64,000 nt of DNA from Lepeophtheirus salmonis (lineage: Eukaryota; Arthropoda; Copepoda; Siphonostomatoida; Caligidae): positions 34,182,007 through 34,246,006 of the forward strand of contig NC_052137.2 in NCBI RefSeq assembly GCF_016086655.4, in the 5' to 3' direction. The notes beneath the pieces were generated by a model, which made no database searches, was not told the origin of the DNA, and saw only the letters and a list, made by a program, of their open reading frames with translations. Positions 11,590 to 23,491 of this stretch are shown here, piece by piece (the first letter of the stretch is position 1; every line of letters starts with the position of its first letter). Made by a program: the position numbers and the translations under genes.

Positions 11590-12464
11590 TAAAGTTGAAA
11601 AAGGACATTGAATATATATATTTGTCAAATTCGGGAGGGTGAATATATAAAAACAAATAAGCTTTTACTAATACAAAATTTGGTTGTATCTATGTCTTCT
11701 AACTTTATGTAAATCAAAATATATTCATATACTATTTAATTATTTAAAACTCATCATCTCACAATTTATTTATTCATCAAAAACTTTCCCTAGTATACTT
11801 GCAAACAAATGCTCTGAATGACATATTTAGAATATAGTTTATGTACATAATACAAAATGCGTACAAGTAAACTGGCAGATTGTACAAGTTGAAACCACAA
11901 AACGGGACGACGCATATTAAATGAAGAATTTCAATTACTAATTAACATAAGTCTAATGCAATGATTTAAATCCTTTAATTTTCGATATGTTTATCTTGTA
12001 ATTTTTAATTTTACTACTGTACACTGGAAATTGTATTTACTCAAAGTTCTATCAGTTGTAAATATACAATATATGTATATGTATGTACTTAATTCAATAG
12101 ATCAAAATGAAATATTTAAAAATCAAAATGGCTGGAGCTATAAATACAAATTGTAACTTGAACACTACATTATTATAGTTAAAACATATGTCCTCTATTC
12201 AATTGCCTTTTCCCGCCTTTTGAGGGTCCCTCACAGATACAGCCCATTATTTGGACTACAAAGTTTGTTTTAACGTTTTTCTTTGGAAATAGGTCTTACA
12301 TTCTCTCTGGGATTGAGCATGGACTGTAAGGACTGTATCTCAAGTATGGAAAAACCTATTAATTATTTCTCGTGGAGATGGGATTCCATGTTTACTTAAT
12401 AATATATGGGTTATACATAGTTTTGGCATGTTAAAAAAAAATCAACATAGTAAACCAAACAATT
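11590..12464. other. AT-rich DNA, nothing recognised
   Basis: No open frame above 60 codons and no repeat similarity was recognised. A slightly GC-richer patch at 12205-12345 has no coding signature. Confidence 0.4.
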
Positions 12465-12650
12465 TGAAGAATATTTTGGAGGAGAGCAGCTACTATCAGC
12501 TGTTCAAAGGAAGGAGGGGGAGAATCAAATGAACTAGGACAGGAGCAATAATTACTGCGATGTCAATCCTCAGTTTTACTCCGAGTCCAAAATGGACTTA
12601 CAATTATAACTACACAACAAATCCTATAGGTTCTTATGGACAGACACGAA
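12465..12650 (+). repeat. Dispersed repeat family A, copy 2
   Basis: It shares with copies at 2625-2850 and 40540-40900 the opening CAATTTGAAGAATATTTTG, the block CTACTATCAGCTG, and the block GCGATGTCAATCCTCAGTTT followed by CTCCGAGTCCAAAATGG. It is non-coding, with no terminal repeats seen. Confidence 0.55.
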
Positions 12651-13970
12651 TGTTCAATCAAGTTTTCAATATGATTGAATGTATTAAGAAAGAAAGTTGA
12701 CTACTCAAGAGTTAAATAATAATGACAACAGCTAAAGAAAAGAAACATATTCTTCAAATTACCAATTCCCAAAAATAAAAAGGACCAACTAAAAAATACA
12801 AACGATTTACATCACTTGTTCTACATATTCAGTTTGATTTGAACGAATGTTATTTTGAGTTTGAAAACTTTATTAAATTACTAAAATTTTGTTAAAATAT
12901 ATTAAGTGCATTACACAATAATTCCAATGCTTCATTAGTAAATACTCAACAAAGGACACTACGATTTAAAAAAAAAAAAAAGGCTTGTGAATAATATTAT
13001 GTATTCTCATAATGATTATGCAAGCAAAAAAATAAACAAACTAAAGAAAACATTCTTTTAGTACTTTTAGAGGCGTTCAGGTAGTGGACCACACCTTTTG
13101 AGAAAAGTAATAATATGGGATTTAATGTTCCTTCTCAATATACTCAAAAACAGACTTATGGTCACATCTCTAAAGGGCATGCCCAACTCTAATTTATGAT
13201 CATGTGAAAAGGCCATGTCAATAAATTCAAATTTTAAGAATAATTAATCAATAGAGTTATTTATAGAACAGGATAATAATGTACCTTTATACAAATGATG
13301 TAAATTGTAAAATAATCATAAAAAATTTGCAATAAAGCGCTTGATGCAGTTCCTAATGATGTGGTTATTGAGTAAAATGTTCAATTAATTATTATCATTG
13401 ATTGCAAAGTAAGCAAATATAGGGAGTCATTGATAATGTTATTAGGTATTGTTTAAAGATGTGGGAAGATACTTAGAGACTGCATTAGTAGACTAATGTT
13501 TTATGTAATTTCCTTAATTTATATTAAGAAATATTCAAGCTCATCTTACAACCTGATCATTTCTTATCTTTTAAATTTTAGTTCAATTTCGGTGTTTCGT
13601 TTTATTTGTCTAATTAGAATACTCTGTTTGGAATTGAGAACATCCTACCGGATTTTATAGCTAGGAAGAAAGTATCTTGTACATAGAATCTGCATCAAAG
13701 AATTTTATTGTATTATTTTATAAATATTTATTTGGATATTTTCTTCATTATCTTATATTTGTACATATATTTTAATGACTCATTCACATTTTCAAATTTC
13801 TTTTGTAGACATTTTATTGCATTCCCTTAGACTGAGATTCTAGGGCGAGTTTAGTGGGATCTAGTGTATGGACTATCAAAACTGGATTGTACATGTTATA
13901 GTCTGTTGATATTATATAAATCTCAATAGTCATTCAATGTTAAAAATTTCTTGAATAAAGTTCCTTCATA
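12651..13970. other. AT-rich DNA, nothing recognised
   Basis: A poly-A run of 15 lies at 12967-12981. No coding or repeat structure was recognised on either strand. Confidence 0.4.
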
Positions 13971-13974
13971 TATA

Positions 13975-14560
13975 CCAGGTGCGACGATAAAATCTGACCA
14001 CTTGATTATTTGCAAATAAAGAGGTTCCTGTGAGTTTTTCATAGACGTACATAAATAAAGTGAGGACCGTTAAACGTTTCATAATACTGTGCTCTAGAAG
14101 TTTCATTTGTTTATGTTTTTTTGAGTTATCAGGGCAATGTCGTAAGAACATAACACTCACATGAAGAACCGCACGTTTCTTGATGCAGGAAATAAAATCT
14201 GGAGGCTCACTTCTTCGCATGCGTTGGGCCTAACCTCCCAGATACTAATGTAGTGCTGCAACAAGATTGTGCTCCTTCGCACACTGCCAATGCTGCTCAA
14301 AGATTGTGGAGCAATACCATCAACTTCTGGCAAAATTAAATATGACCTCAATATTCAGCTGTGGCTAACATTTTGGATTGCACTTGTTCGCGTGTAGAGT
14401 CCATGGTCCCTTCCATTAGGACCAAAAATATAAAAGCCAGAGTCAGCGAACAATTGGGCCAATATATCTAAAGAATCCAAAATAAAGACGTAGTAAGGCT
14501 TCAAGAGTCTTTTTGTGGCCATCGTGGACGGCAGAGGGGCTAGGAGAAAGTATAGCATTA
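13975..14560 (+). pseudogene. Tc1/mariner (DD37D-like) relic
   Basis: The left end begins CCAGGTGCGACGATAAAATC directly after TA, a plausible TIR, since it resembles the CAGGGT..GTGGACAAAATCTG end of the element at 42796. On the plus strand at 14253 the frame reads VVLQQDCAPSHTANAAQRLWSN, the second catalytic block, and NTINFWQN follows. Further on, with frameshifts, come VPSIRTKNIKARVSEQLGQYI and, near 14500, GFKSLFVAIVDGRGARRK, which parallels the C-terminal KAFRRRLEAIVDAEGGYIE segment of the group. The N-terminal half and the LNPLD block are not recognisable, and no right TIR was found. It is a badly decayed copy. Confidence 0.65.
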
Positions 14561-14564
14561 CAGA

Positions 14565-16640
14565 TGGTCTCCAATTTTTTTTGTATAGCCCAATGGCTAT
14601 GGGAATATATGCTGTTAAAGGGAAAAGTATTGATTGTTCATATTACAATGTTGCACCCGGTATTCAGTAAAACAATTCAATTTTTTTTACCACTTATGCA
14701 TGAGTTTGTTTGTATTGAGAATAATTGCCAAATGAGTAAGAAGGCTCGGAAAGAAGAGGTTTTATTCCCAATAAGGAAATCTTCTAATAATGTACTTTCA
14801 ATTAGATATAAAAGAAGGTTTTTATAACTCCTCTTTCTTTCTTTTCTTCCTCCTTCAACCAACATGTTCCTATACTCACTATTAGATATCCATAAAAAAC
14901 CTCTTAGTACGAACACGATTTTTAATTTCATATTTTGAAGACTCCCACTTTTTTTATTTATTATTAATATTCAAGGATTATTAATTATTATTATTAATAA
15001 TATAAACCTCTTTGGTACGCACTTCTATGAACAACATCAATCCTAGTTCCAAAAATGGAATAAACGCTTCAAAAAATGATCGTTGCTTTTCAACTATTTA
15101 CCTAATAGCTGAGGAAAGAACGTACTGTATACATCTACTTACCCAAAATACTAATACTCAGAGTGAGCAACGATGACTTTTATTTATATGGAAATGAGGA
15201 ATGCTAATTTAGGAGTTTGCGGCATGTACAGAGCTCTGTATTGATTCAAATAAACTTACATACAATACAAATTGCATTTATCCATATAAAAATCCAATTA
15301 ACTCTATATATTTGCTATTCATTTCGCCCCAAAGAATAGTGTGTCTACAAATATAAAAACTTGAATTTTTGTAAAACGAAAAAAAAAATCGTGATCATCT
15401 AAAGACAACACATTACATACCTACAAAAAAATAACCAGAAAAAAAGTTAATAATTATTAATTTAATTAATTAACCATCATAAAATGTAATTATACGATAA
15501 ATAGGCATACAAGAATGTACATTTGAAACTCATTATAAAGATGACTTAAATTATTATCCATACCTTGATTGCAAGTACCTTTATCAAAATTTCCAAAGCC
15601 GCATTTTTCCATGTAAAAAATGTCGTTCATTTCTTTTATTCATTATCTTTTTAATAGTATAGAATTTTTTCAGAAGAAGGGATCGATGGAGTGTGTGTGT
15701 GTTTTTTTTTTATTCATATAAAATAAAAAAATTATGAGGAAAATCATTTATAGAATTTTATATTTTAAATTAAATGTCAGATTTTTTTCAAATCTTAAAA
15801 ATTTAATTAAGCCTCTTTTTTATATACAAAAAAAAATGCCAATTTTTATTATGAAATATTCAAATCTGTGCGAGAGACACACAGAAACTAAGTTTATGTA
15901 CAAAAAACTTTTGAAAGTCCGGGAAAGTAAATTTGATTGTCATAATTTCCCTAGGATTGGTATTTCCCACCCGTTCCCGAATGAAATCCATGATATTAGA
16001 GTTATATTTGTCCTTAATATAATACTTAAAATCCATCCTATTCCTGTTATCTACCGTTTCAAAACTTTACATAATTTAAAGTGTACTCTACAGGGGATCA
16101 TTTTCAACAATAAATAGTAAACTATTTTCGTTTCCAATTGAATTAATTTAATAAACTTAAAGTAACTTTCAAGCTCAAGTATAGTTTCTAATTATTCTCA
16201 ACTTAGGTCTAATTAAAATACTTTTGAATAGACAATGGATCCATGATGGTCGATATGTATTGATGATGACGTCAATGGGTGATATCTATGACAACATCAT
16301 TTTATTGTATAATTTTTACGTCCGATTAATCAAATTTTACCGTAGAGCAAAAAAGGTATAAGAATTTGTATCAATCCAATTTTTATTGAGGGTTGAAGAT
16401 CAAACTTTTTTTATTTTTATAACGGCGGGGTCTGGGGTATGGCTCAGATAATCTCCAATAAAGGAGTGTTTATACTCATAGTATTACGTGGGAGATTAAA
16501 ACTAGTGGGTAGAGAACTATTTAGAATTATTATTATTATGAAAAATATTTTGCAAAATGATTGAACTACTCAAGAATATCTAATTTATGCCAAAAACTGA
16601 ATTCTGCAAATTTTGTTGATACAGTGTTTTGCCAGAGTAG
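14565..16640. other. AT-rich DNA with chance open frames
   Basis: A 127-codon plus frame at 15734-16114 is rich in Ile, Phe, Lys and Asn with no recognised domain; its codon content matches its AT-rich setting, so I do not call it a gene. Minus 14931-14677 and plus 14513-14824 are also unsupported. A TATT/TAAT-rich stretch lies at 14960-15005. Confidence 0.4.
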
Positions 16641-16679
16641 GACAGTATAGCTTTATTATTAGAGTTGATCTGTTTGTAA

Positions 16680-17870
16680 AGTAAAAAAAAAAGACTAAGA
16701 AAAGAGGGCACGAACAAGACATGGGGTACTACTGAATTAAGACCCTTCTTAATATCAGCTGTCTGATATATTATTTTTGGGGGGGGGAGAAAATAAATTA
16801 CTGCTATGAAGAGGAGAATCTTCTGTATTTAAAATAAAAATTAGTGTAGGGAAATTGTTATAATTATTTTTAAATTTATATTCATATATATTATAATGCA
16901 TTAAAAAAAAAGTTATTACAAAGGTAGGCAAGAATGCTTACTTTAGACCAGGGTCCGGTAACTTTTTTTAGTGGTACCCCAAAATAACTTTTAGAAAAAT
17001 AAATTTACCCTAAATTAGTGCTATGATAATCATTTGTTTATTTCATTTAATATTAGGAACCAGAGGTGAGCAAGTTAACTCATCGTTTTAAGTAATTAAT
17101 TTAAAGATAATTATTGTCTTATATTTCAATAACTGGTTGAGCTAAATTTAATTTCAAATTTTATAAAAATTTATTAGTTAGTCTATTTTGATTTAATTTT
17201 TTTAAACTAGTTAAGTTTAAGTTAATTTACTTTAGAGTAATTTAAGTTAAATTAAGTTTAATGGACCTTGGTTAAGTTAATATTAATTTTGATGTTAAAT
17301 ATAACAAATTAAAATCAAGTCAATTGCGAAATTTATCAAGGCTACATAATAAAGATTATTCTGTTAGTCTGTCTGGCTTGGATTTATTCTATTTCCAATT
17401 GAACGACTAAGAAAAAAATACAGATTCAGACTCCCAAAAACTTCTGTTTTGAACCAAAAAAGCAATTGAAGGGAAGCTTGCTTCGTATAATAACAACCAG
17501 AGGAGGCAAATGGGAAATGAAAGAAATTTAATGACGTATCTGTTGATTCTCACTTAAACTTAAACGTAATCAAGTTTATTTAAAGTTAAAATAATGTTGT
17601 TTCAATAATAAACTAGTTAAAATAAAAGGTAATTAACTTAACTCAGCAAAGTTAAGCTAAGTTCCATTAACTTGCCCTACTCTGCCAGGAACTCACTTAT
17701 ATTTTTCTAAATTACCCCATTTAGGATAATTTAAAACTTTTCCCCGACCACTCCTTTAGAGGACGATTTATTAAATTATGAACAAAAAAGAGTAAAGAGC
17801 ATACGCAAAAACCGTTTTTCCTTTTCTAATTTTTAAAAGTAGTTTTTTTTCATTACAAAAATTTATAATA
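16680..17870 (+). repeat. Dispersed repeat family C, copy split by a hAT insertion
   Basis: The left part (16680-16948) and right part (17762-17870) together match the continuous stretch at about 38860-39165. Shared blocks are GAGTTGA..TTTGTAA, AAAAGAG.GCA, GAATTA followed by TTAATATC(A/G)GC, then TTATTAAATTATGAAC/CTATTAAATAATGAAC and CCTTTT(C/T)TAATTTTTAA.AGTAGTTTTTT. The 38.9-kb copy has no insert, which defines the empty site. A run of nine G residues is at 16781-16789. Confidence 0.65.
16949..17753. mobile_element. Non-autonomous hAT-like element with 8-bp target duplication
   Basis: The insert is flanked by CTTTAGAC (16941-16948) and CTTTAGAG (17754-17761), an 8-bp direct repeat with one mismatch. 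The uninterrupted copy of the host repeat near 39053 has CCTTAGAGAGAT at the same point. Ends are CAGGGTCCGGTAACTTTTTT on the left and, in reverse complement, GAGTGGTCGGGGAAAAGTTT on the right, a weak hAT-type TIR. No transposase is encoded in its 805 bp, which include AGTTAA-rich low-complexity stretches at 17210-17320 and 17570-17670. Confidence 0.7.
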
Positions 17871-17875
17871 TACTA

Positions 17876-17960
17876 TTGGTAGTAACCGGCATTGCTCGGA
17901 GTTTAATAGGATCAACAAACATACCAACTTTATTTCAATCAAATAGAAGATAACTCTCTA
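17876..17960 (+). repeat. Dispersed repeat family D (ACCGGCATTGC type), copy 1
   Basis: The stretch GGTAGTAACCGGCATTGCTC followed by GGAGTTTAATAGG parallels 36205-36290 and the reverse complement of 43915-44005. It abuts the end of family C. Confidence 0.5.
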
Positions 17961-18669
17961 ATAAATGCTTAATGGTAATCTGGTTTTTTTTTTAATAAAC
18001 AAACATACTAGTGTTCATACTTTATACAAAAATGTTATCTCCTCAATTTCAAAAAATGCTGATAGTTGATAACAAGTTTAGAAAATAAAAATAAAACACT
18101 GGCATGCATGCTAGCAACAACAAAACTCACATGCAAGAAATGCTTAAGATTAACAATCCTAGATTTGTAATCCATCTTTTTTAATATTGGGTGCTAAGCT
18201 TTATCTACGCACTTTTGTTGCTACATTATTATTTTTTAGATCAATTAGTAAAACTTAAAAATGATGTACGGTCAAACATCTTAATATCCAATAAAACTTT
18301 GTTTTATTAATCAAAGTATACTTAAATGCTACATATTATTAGTATCAAATTAGACAAACGTAATTTAATTCCATTTGTGTCGAGGACCTTAAAATCCTCA
18401 AGTACACCACTGAGCAACATTGCTTGATCAACAGAACAAAGACTCAATTTATGTATTACTCCATTACATTATATAAGCAATCTTCTTAATTAATGGAAAT
18501 CATGACCATAATACTTCGTCCTGGATAGATTGCTATCTGAGTGTTAATGATATGCAAATAGTGATTGATGCAACTTCATTATAAAAGCAGTTACTAAACT
18601 AATGATAATGATCATTTATTTTTCCCTATGGACTCTGAATGCACTTTTGTAAAACCCTGGAATATTATG
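17961..18669. other. AT-rich DNA, nothing recognised
   Basis: No open frame of note and no repeat identified. Confidence 0.35.
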
Positions 18670-18807
18670 TAATAGGCCGTTTTTTTGGTGGAGATACGGC
18701 AAAGTAAAACCCTTTTACATTGCTCTCATGTCCATATGGTTTTTTTCTGTGGAGTAGGATTTCAAAGTTCTACTTTTCCTCTTGCTCCACCAAAAATTGA
18801 CCTATTA
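18670..18807. mobile_element. Short MITE with about 25-bp terminal inverted repeats
   Basis: The left end TAATAGGCCGTTTTTTTGGT continues GGAG; the right end in reverse complement is TAATAGGTCAATTTTTGGTG, also continuing GGAG. Both arms then carry AAAGTA(A/G)AAC. The unit is 138 bp and non-coding. It begins and ends in TA, consistent with a TA-target MITE, but the superfamily is unknown. Confidence 0.7.
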
Positions 18808-21030
18808 ACAAACATTGTATTCCTTTGAACTTGAATGCCCTTCAAAGTACAGATATGTACATATATAGTAAGGTAATTGGATTAAAATGATATGAAACGG
18901 AGGGATTTTGCTTCGTATATGAAATCATCTGCTCCTTCTTCCTAGTTCATTAGGATTTGCATCACTAGGAACTTGGATAGAGTAAGATAATTATGTTTTT
19001 GAAAAAAATGTCTAATAAAATAGATTAACAAAATATTATTTTTTTTTTTTCCTGCTGGAAAATCTTTTCAAAAACACATAGCATATAAATAGTATTAATA
19101 TCTTTTATAGTTAAATGTATAATTAAGTTAATGTAGGAGGGAAGAGAGAAGGGGGAACAACGCCCAGGTGCGGAATTCGATTCTTGTAACAATTAAGAAG
19201 ATTTTATTTTTAAGAATCAAACCAAAAAATCCAAATCATCCCCAGTCATTATTTCTATACTAAATACTTACATAGGTACTTATAGGCAGTAGTTAAATGA
19301 TAAGAATAATTCAAAAAGTATGATTTGCATAATGGATGTGGTGCATCAACATAAAAACAATCTTGTACAAAAATAGAGGAAGAATACATTTTTATATAAT
19401 TGTAGCTATATGTAGTTAAAAACCTTAATTTGACATATAAGACTTCCATTGGAGTCAATAAAAGTATCTTAACCCAAATACCAATTAACATAAAATGTCT
19501 AAGAAATATTGGGATGGATGTATTTATAAAGGAAGTAAAGAAAATAATTATGATTTGGAACTCCTCTTCTTGATTTTTGTGGAAGATTGTTTCCATGTTC
19601 ACGAATAGAAAATTTTCTTTTATAACGAGAGGTTACGTGACTCATGTATAACATTTGTAGATTTTGCTCAACAGGATTTCATGAATAACATTCAATGCGA
19701 TGCATCTCCTTCTTCCGGTTATTTATTAATTTAAAAACTCAATTTCCCTCGTCTATTGTGTTGGTTGAGAATTTCAAACTTTTTTTTCTTCCAAAAGACG
19801 TATTAAAGACAGACTAATTATCTGGAAAAAAAACAACTTTATATGAGTATGAGTTATATCTTTGTAATTAATAATAATTATCTGCAAATAGCTTAAGCAT
19901 AAGCATATTTTATATTAACATATCCTCAAATAATTATGCAAAATTAGTGATGCGGTCATAATTTGAGATAGTCTTGATGATATGTGGATAATTTGTCTAT
20001 AAAGTATTTACCCATGTGTTATTTTATACATATGTATACACTAAAAATTCCTAATTTATATGCATAAAATCCGCAAACTACTACAAATGGTTCAAATAGT
20101 CATGCAGGCATTGCTTTTAAATGCAATAATTAAACGTTTATATAATGTTTTAAAATTTGTAACTCAAGGGTAAAAACTAAGAAGTGATTATTTAGGTCCT
20201 TAACCATTACATTTCCACGTGTTTATGTCTGATTGCCTCACAATCTACTGCCACTAAATATTGACTACCCATGTTACTCAAAATAATTTGATAATAAGAG
20301 TTCATTCTAACTCTTGGCAAATGAACACAAATAATTTGTCTAATTGAATTTGAAATATATGTTTTATTCATATATCATGCCATGAACGAGTTATAACTTG
20401 TATAATCAAATTGTACAAGTTGTAGAGTGTGGAGAATTCGTTCTTCTTTCTATTGGCATGATTTGATATTCATACTGCTGTTGGGACGTGTACCCTACGA
20501 CTCATTTCTCTAATGTTAAAGTTAGTTCAAGAGATGAAAAAATATTTATAATTTACATTTATGCAAAAGGGCGTCAAGCATACACGTACAAAATTAAATC
20601 ACTTAAATTATTGTCTTGGTATGGCTTTTTTTTTCAAGAAAAAAATTACATATTTACAGATATATCTATGACCTTGTAAGATTTTAGTTCTCTATTTCTT
20701 TCTGTCATTTAATATAATGAGATTATACTTACACATTCCTACAAGAAAAGATTGAATATAGTTATATATAAATACGCTACACCTGTTGCTCAGAATCTAT
20801 GTGATTGTATATACTATTAACTGGTTTTAGGACTATAGAGTTAACATAAAATAACCAGGGATCCCACTCTGAATTTTACATTCAATATCCCTAGATTCTC
20901 CACTCCATATCCCAGGAATCAATACTGAAATCCCACTGAAATTTAATATTTTACAGAATATCAATAAAGTTTGACACTCAATTTGAATCACATATATTTA
21001 ATATTCTTCTACAACATCAATAATAAATGC
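18808..21030. other. AT-rich DNA with unsupported ORFs
   Basis: A 115-codon minus frame (19602-19258) has low-complexity, Ile/Phe-rich composition. Part of the DNA under it (19310-19390, GATGTGGTGCATCAACATAA) resembles 44530-44600, so it belongs to a dispersed repeat rather than a gene. Nothing else was recognised. Confidence 0.4.
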
Positions 21031-21033
21031 CGG

Positions 21034-21080
21034 TGGTGGTTGTCAAATGAGGGTACGCGTACCCCTTGGGGGTACTTGGG
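21034..21080 (+). repeat. Probable hAT element end
   Basis: TGGTGGTTGTCAAATGAGGG followed by a palindromic GGTACGCGTACC and GGGGGTACTT resembles hAT ends of the C(A/G)(G/A)TGGTT(C/G)TCAAA type. No matching opposite end was fixed. Confidence 0.4.
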
Positions 21081-21116
21081 ATTCTGATATAATACTTTAC
21101 AAGTGGTGCATAACTT

Positions 21117-21506
21117 AAGGGCGTCCACAGGGGATGGACTAGAGGGGCTATTTTGTTTTTACTTGAAAATGTAATACTTAAAATTTCATTTAATTTTTTG
21201 TGAATAGCTGAGAATTTTCAAAAAAAAATAGATTCTTTAAATTTTTTGAAAAAAAAGTTTATTGGTCATCGGCTGCAAGTTTAAATTTATTTCCCAAAAA
21301 TAATTAAATTTTTGAGAATAAATATGAAATTTTGAAATTTCTTTTCAAAAAAATTTTTTTTGAGAATAGCTATGGATTTGGACTTTTTTTTCGAAAAATT
21401 TAATTTTAAAATTTTTCCCTAAAAATTGCAATTTTTGGATTTTTTTTTTTCAAAAAAAAAAATCAAGCCCCCTCCTTTCCAAAATATAGTCCTGCGGACG
21501 CCCCTG
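21117..21506. mobile_element. MITE with GGGCGTCC(A/G)CAGG ends
   Basis: The left end AAGGGCGTCCACAGG and the right end, in reverse complement CAGGGGCGTCCGCAGG, form a 16-bp TIR. The left arm continues GGATGGACTAGAGGGGC, which recurs in reverse at 61240-61265 (TAGACTAGAGGGGC). The 390-bp interior is made of tandem-like AT-rich modules of the form GAATAGCT..G and TTTT(T)CAAAAAAA. No coding region. Confidence 0.6.
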
Positions 21507-21694
21507 TCACTGAAGCTAAAAACGCTTTATGCTGGAAAGGGGTTACTTGCCCTAATAAATATTTTACAAGGTTGGAAATCCCTGATATATGCTGATAAGT
21601 GTATACAATCATTTTCAGCCTATTTTTGTATCTTTGTTCAACATTACCCGGTTCAATATTCATTAAAAAAGCTAATGGAGGCGCTCCCATAGAT

Positions 21695-22471
21695 CAGGTT
21701 GGACAAAAAGTGATTTCGTATTTATTTCAATGCTATATAAGAAGTATTACAATCATCGAATTTAAGAGAAACATGCTCTATTCTGTTCAATAACTTCTTG
21801 TCAACGATAATTCAACTTCATAATTCCCTTTTTCGTAGAAGCTCTTGTCTCCATTGGATAAAAAATTGGACAACAAATTTACACAAGCATCTATTGAGAC
21901 CATATGTGTATCCCCAAGTGCATTAGACATAGCCAGGAACCGGTGGTAGTCACTTTGTGGCATGTCCTGAATGCAGGGTGGATCCATAAGAACTTCCCCT
22001 CCGAGCCCCCCAAAGCTTTTAGCGCGTCATCAAAGATATGTGCGGCCTGGTGTCGTCTCGATTATGCCTTCTTGTTGTCTCCTATACAACAATAATGGCA
22101 CTTCTGTTCGATCGCCGGCTTCAAACGGCCGAGTTGTTCAAAGTAGAGGACAGAATTGAGCGGGAAAAAATCACTTGAACCACTGCTGGGCAATACGCAT
22201 CGGAAGAGGTTTGGCTTCGTATATATCACAAATTTTTTGGGTCACTTTCGACGCGTTTTTCCTATTCAAATAGTAAAAATGTGCAATATGGCAAATTTCT
22301 TTCTTTGAGACCTCCACACTTGACGTACGATACTACACGACTGAGTTTGTAGTATACACTCACAATCCTTTACGACGATGTATTGTATGATCCAATGTGA
22401 CCAATAATGAACAAGATCTACTTAGTTTTTTTAAAAAGGGCGGGAAATACGAAATTACTTTTTCTTCAGCA
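21695..22471 (-). mobile_element. Irritans-type mariner, internally deleted
   Basis: The left end is CAGGTTGGACAAAAAGTGAT then TTCGTATTT. The right end in reverse complement reads GCTGAAGAAAAAGTAATTTCGTATTT. The transposase runs on the minus strand. The right subterminal region (22371-22430, with GATCTTGTTCATTATTGGTC in reverse complement) matches 57752-57810, so this and the 56.9-kb element belong to one family. Confidence 0.82.
21762..22317 (-). pseudogene. Mariner (irritans-type) transposase pseudogene
   Basis: The N-terminal part (start near 22317, GTG in place of the expected ATG) reads EVSKKEICHIAHFYYLNRKN, then ASKVTQKICDIYEAKPLPMR and IAQQWFK, the helix-turn-helix region. After a deletion of the middle third the sequence resumes at LNSVLYFEQLGRLKPAIEQK. 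The catalytic segment is degraded (the DNARPHT block is scrambled by frameshifts). The third catalytic Asp survives in QSDYHRFLAMSNALGD, followed by SIDACVNLLSNFLSNGDKSF and a C terminus near 21762. It is non-functional. Confidence 0.85.
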
Positions 22472-23313
22472 TAATATAATCAAATAAAAGTAATCAATTA
22501 TTGTTACATGCATAAAATCCCAAGATTTCGACATTTTGATACAAATTGTGCCTGACGTAAAGTCAATATCCCAAATCTTGGGATAAATCCCTAGGGGTGG
22601 CATCTCTGAACACAACCATCCTTTGGATTAGAACCATCTACATTATTATTTTTCTTTTGAATGAATAAACTCCTCAAAGTATTTTGTAGTTACTGAAAAT
22701 GTCAGTTCTGTAAAATAAATTTAAAAAACATTTTCGATTAGCAGCTACAGGAAATAAAAAACTAAAGAAGTGTAAAGTTGTAAAATCAAAAAATTCATTT
22801 GAAGGCTAATTGAAGCCACATCCTCTTCCCTAAATAACATATATTTTGCTTTACTAAATGAAATAAAGTTATAAGAGAGATGAATTGAAATTGTACTCAT
22901 GAAAAAAAATAAATAGGGAGATACTCGAATACCCTTAGTTCTTCTCCCATTTTACATGCCTGGGCTGGTTACATTTTTGTTTATTATGGAGGTTTTTAAT
23001 AAATTTGGGTATCTTATTTTTCTATAAATTTATATCTATAAATGAAATATTTGTCTAGTTTATATTTGCAATGTCCTACTCTACTAATTTCATTTCTTGC
23101 TTGTCATCACTGCCACTAAAGTAATATTAAAAAATAGATTTGCTGATGTTTTTCAAAAAAGTATGGCTATCATTTAATTCATCTTTCGCCAGTATTAAAA
23201 TATAAGTGATGTATAATTATATTAGATACAAACAGGGCGTCATATACTTAATACGCAGACTGCATAGTGCCCCAAGTTCCATAAGAAATCTCGAAATCTA
23301 AGGTTTCTGAAGA
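22472..23313. other. AT-rich DNA, nothing recognised
   Basis: No coding potential was seen. The stretch 22550-22610 contains CCCAAATCTTGGGATAAATC palindromic remnants that could belong to an unidentified repeat. Confidence 0.35.
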
Positions 23314-23491
23314 CAATGGTTTTCAAAGTGGGGTCTAGAGGGGATGCTTGGGAGTGGGATCGCAGAAAGGTTCAGAATTGAGGATTGTTTTCAGTCTACG
23401 CACACATATAACACATGTTTTGTGCAAAGGGGCTCAGCTAAAAATGGATAAGTCTAAAGGATTTTGGCTTGGTAAAGTTTGGGAAACCCTG
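23314..23491. mobile_element. 178-bp hAT-like MITE
   Basis: The left end CAATGGTTTTCAAAGTGGGG and the right end in reverse complement CAGGGTTTCCCAAACTTTAC form a typical hAT TIR (CA.GGTTT.CAAA). The flanks TCTGAAGA (23306-23313) and GCTTAAGA (23492-23499) agree at six of eight positions, which fits an aged 8-bp target duplication. Non-coding. Confidence 0.65.

Noticed and set aside
15734..16117. 127-codon open frame
   Set aside because: Composition is Ile/Phe/Lys/Asn-rich as expected from AT-rich DNA, with no domain or motif and no supporting splice or start context.
19255..19602. 115-codon minus-strand open frame
   Set aside because: It overlaps a dispersed repeat shared with 44530-44600 and has low-complexity hydrophobic composition.
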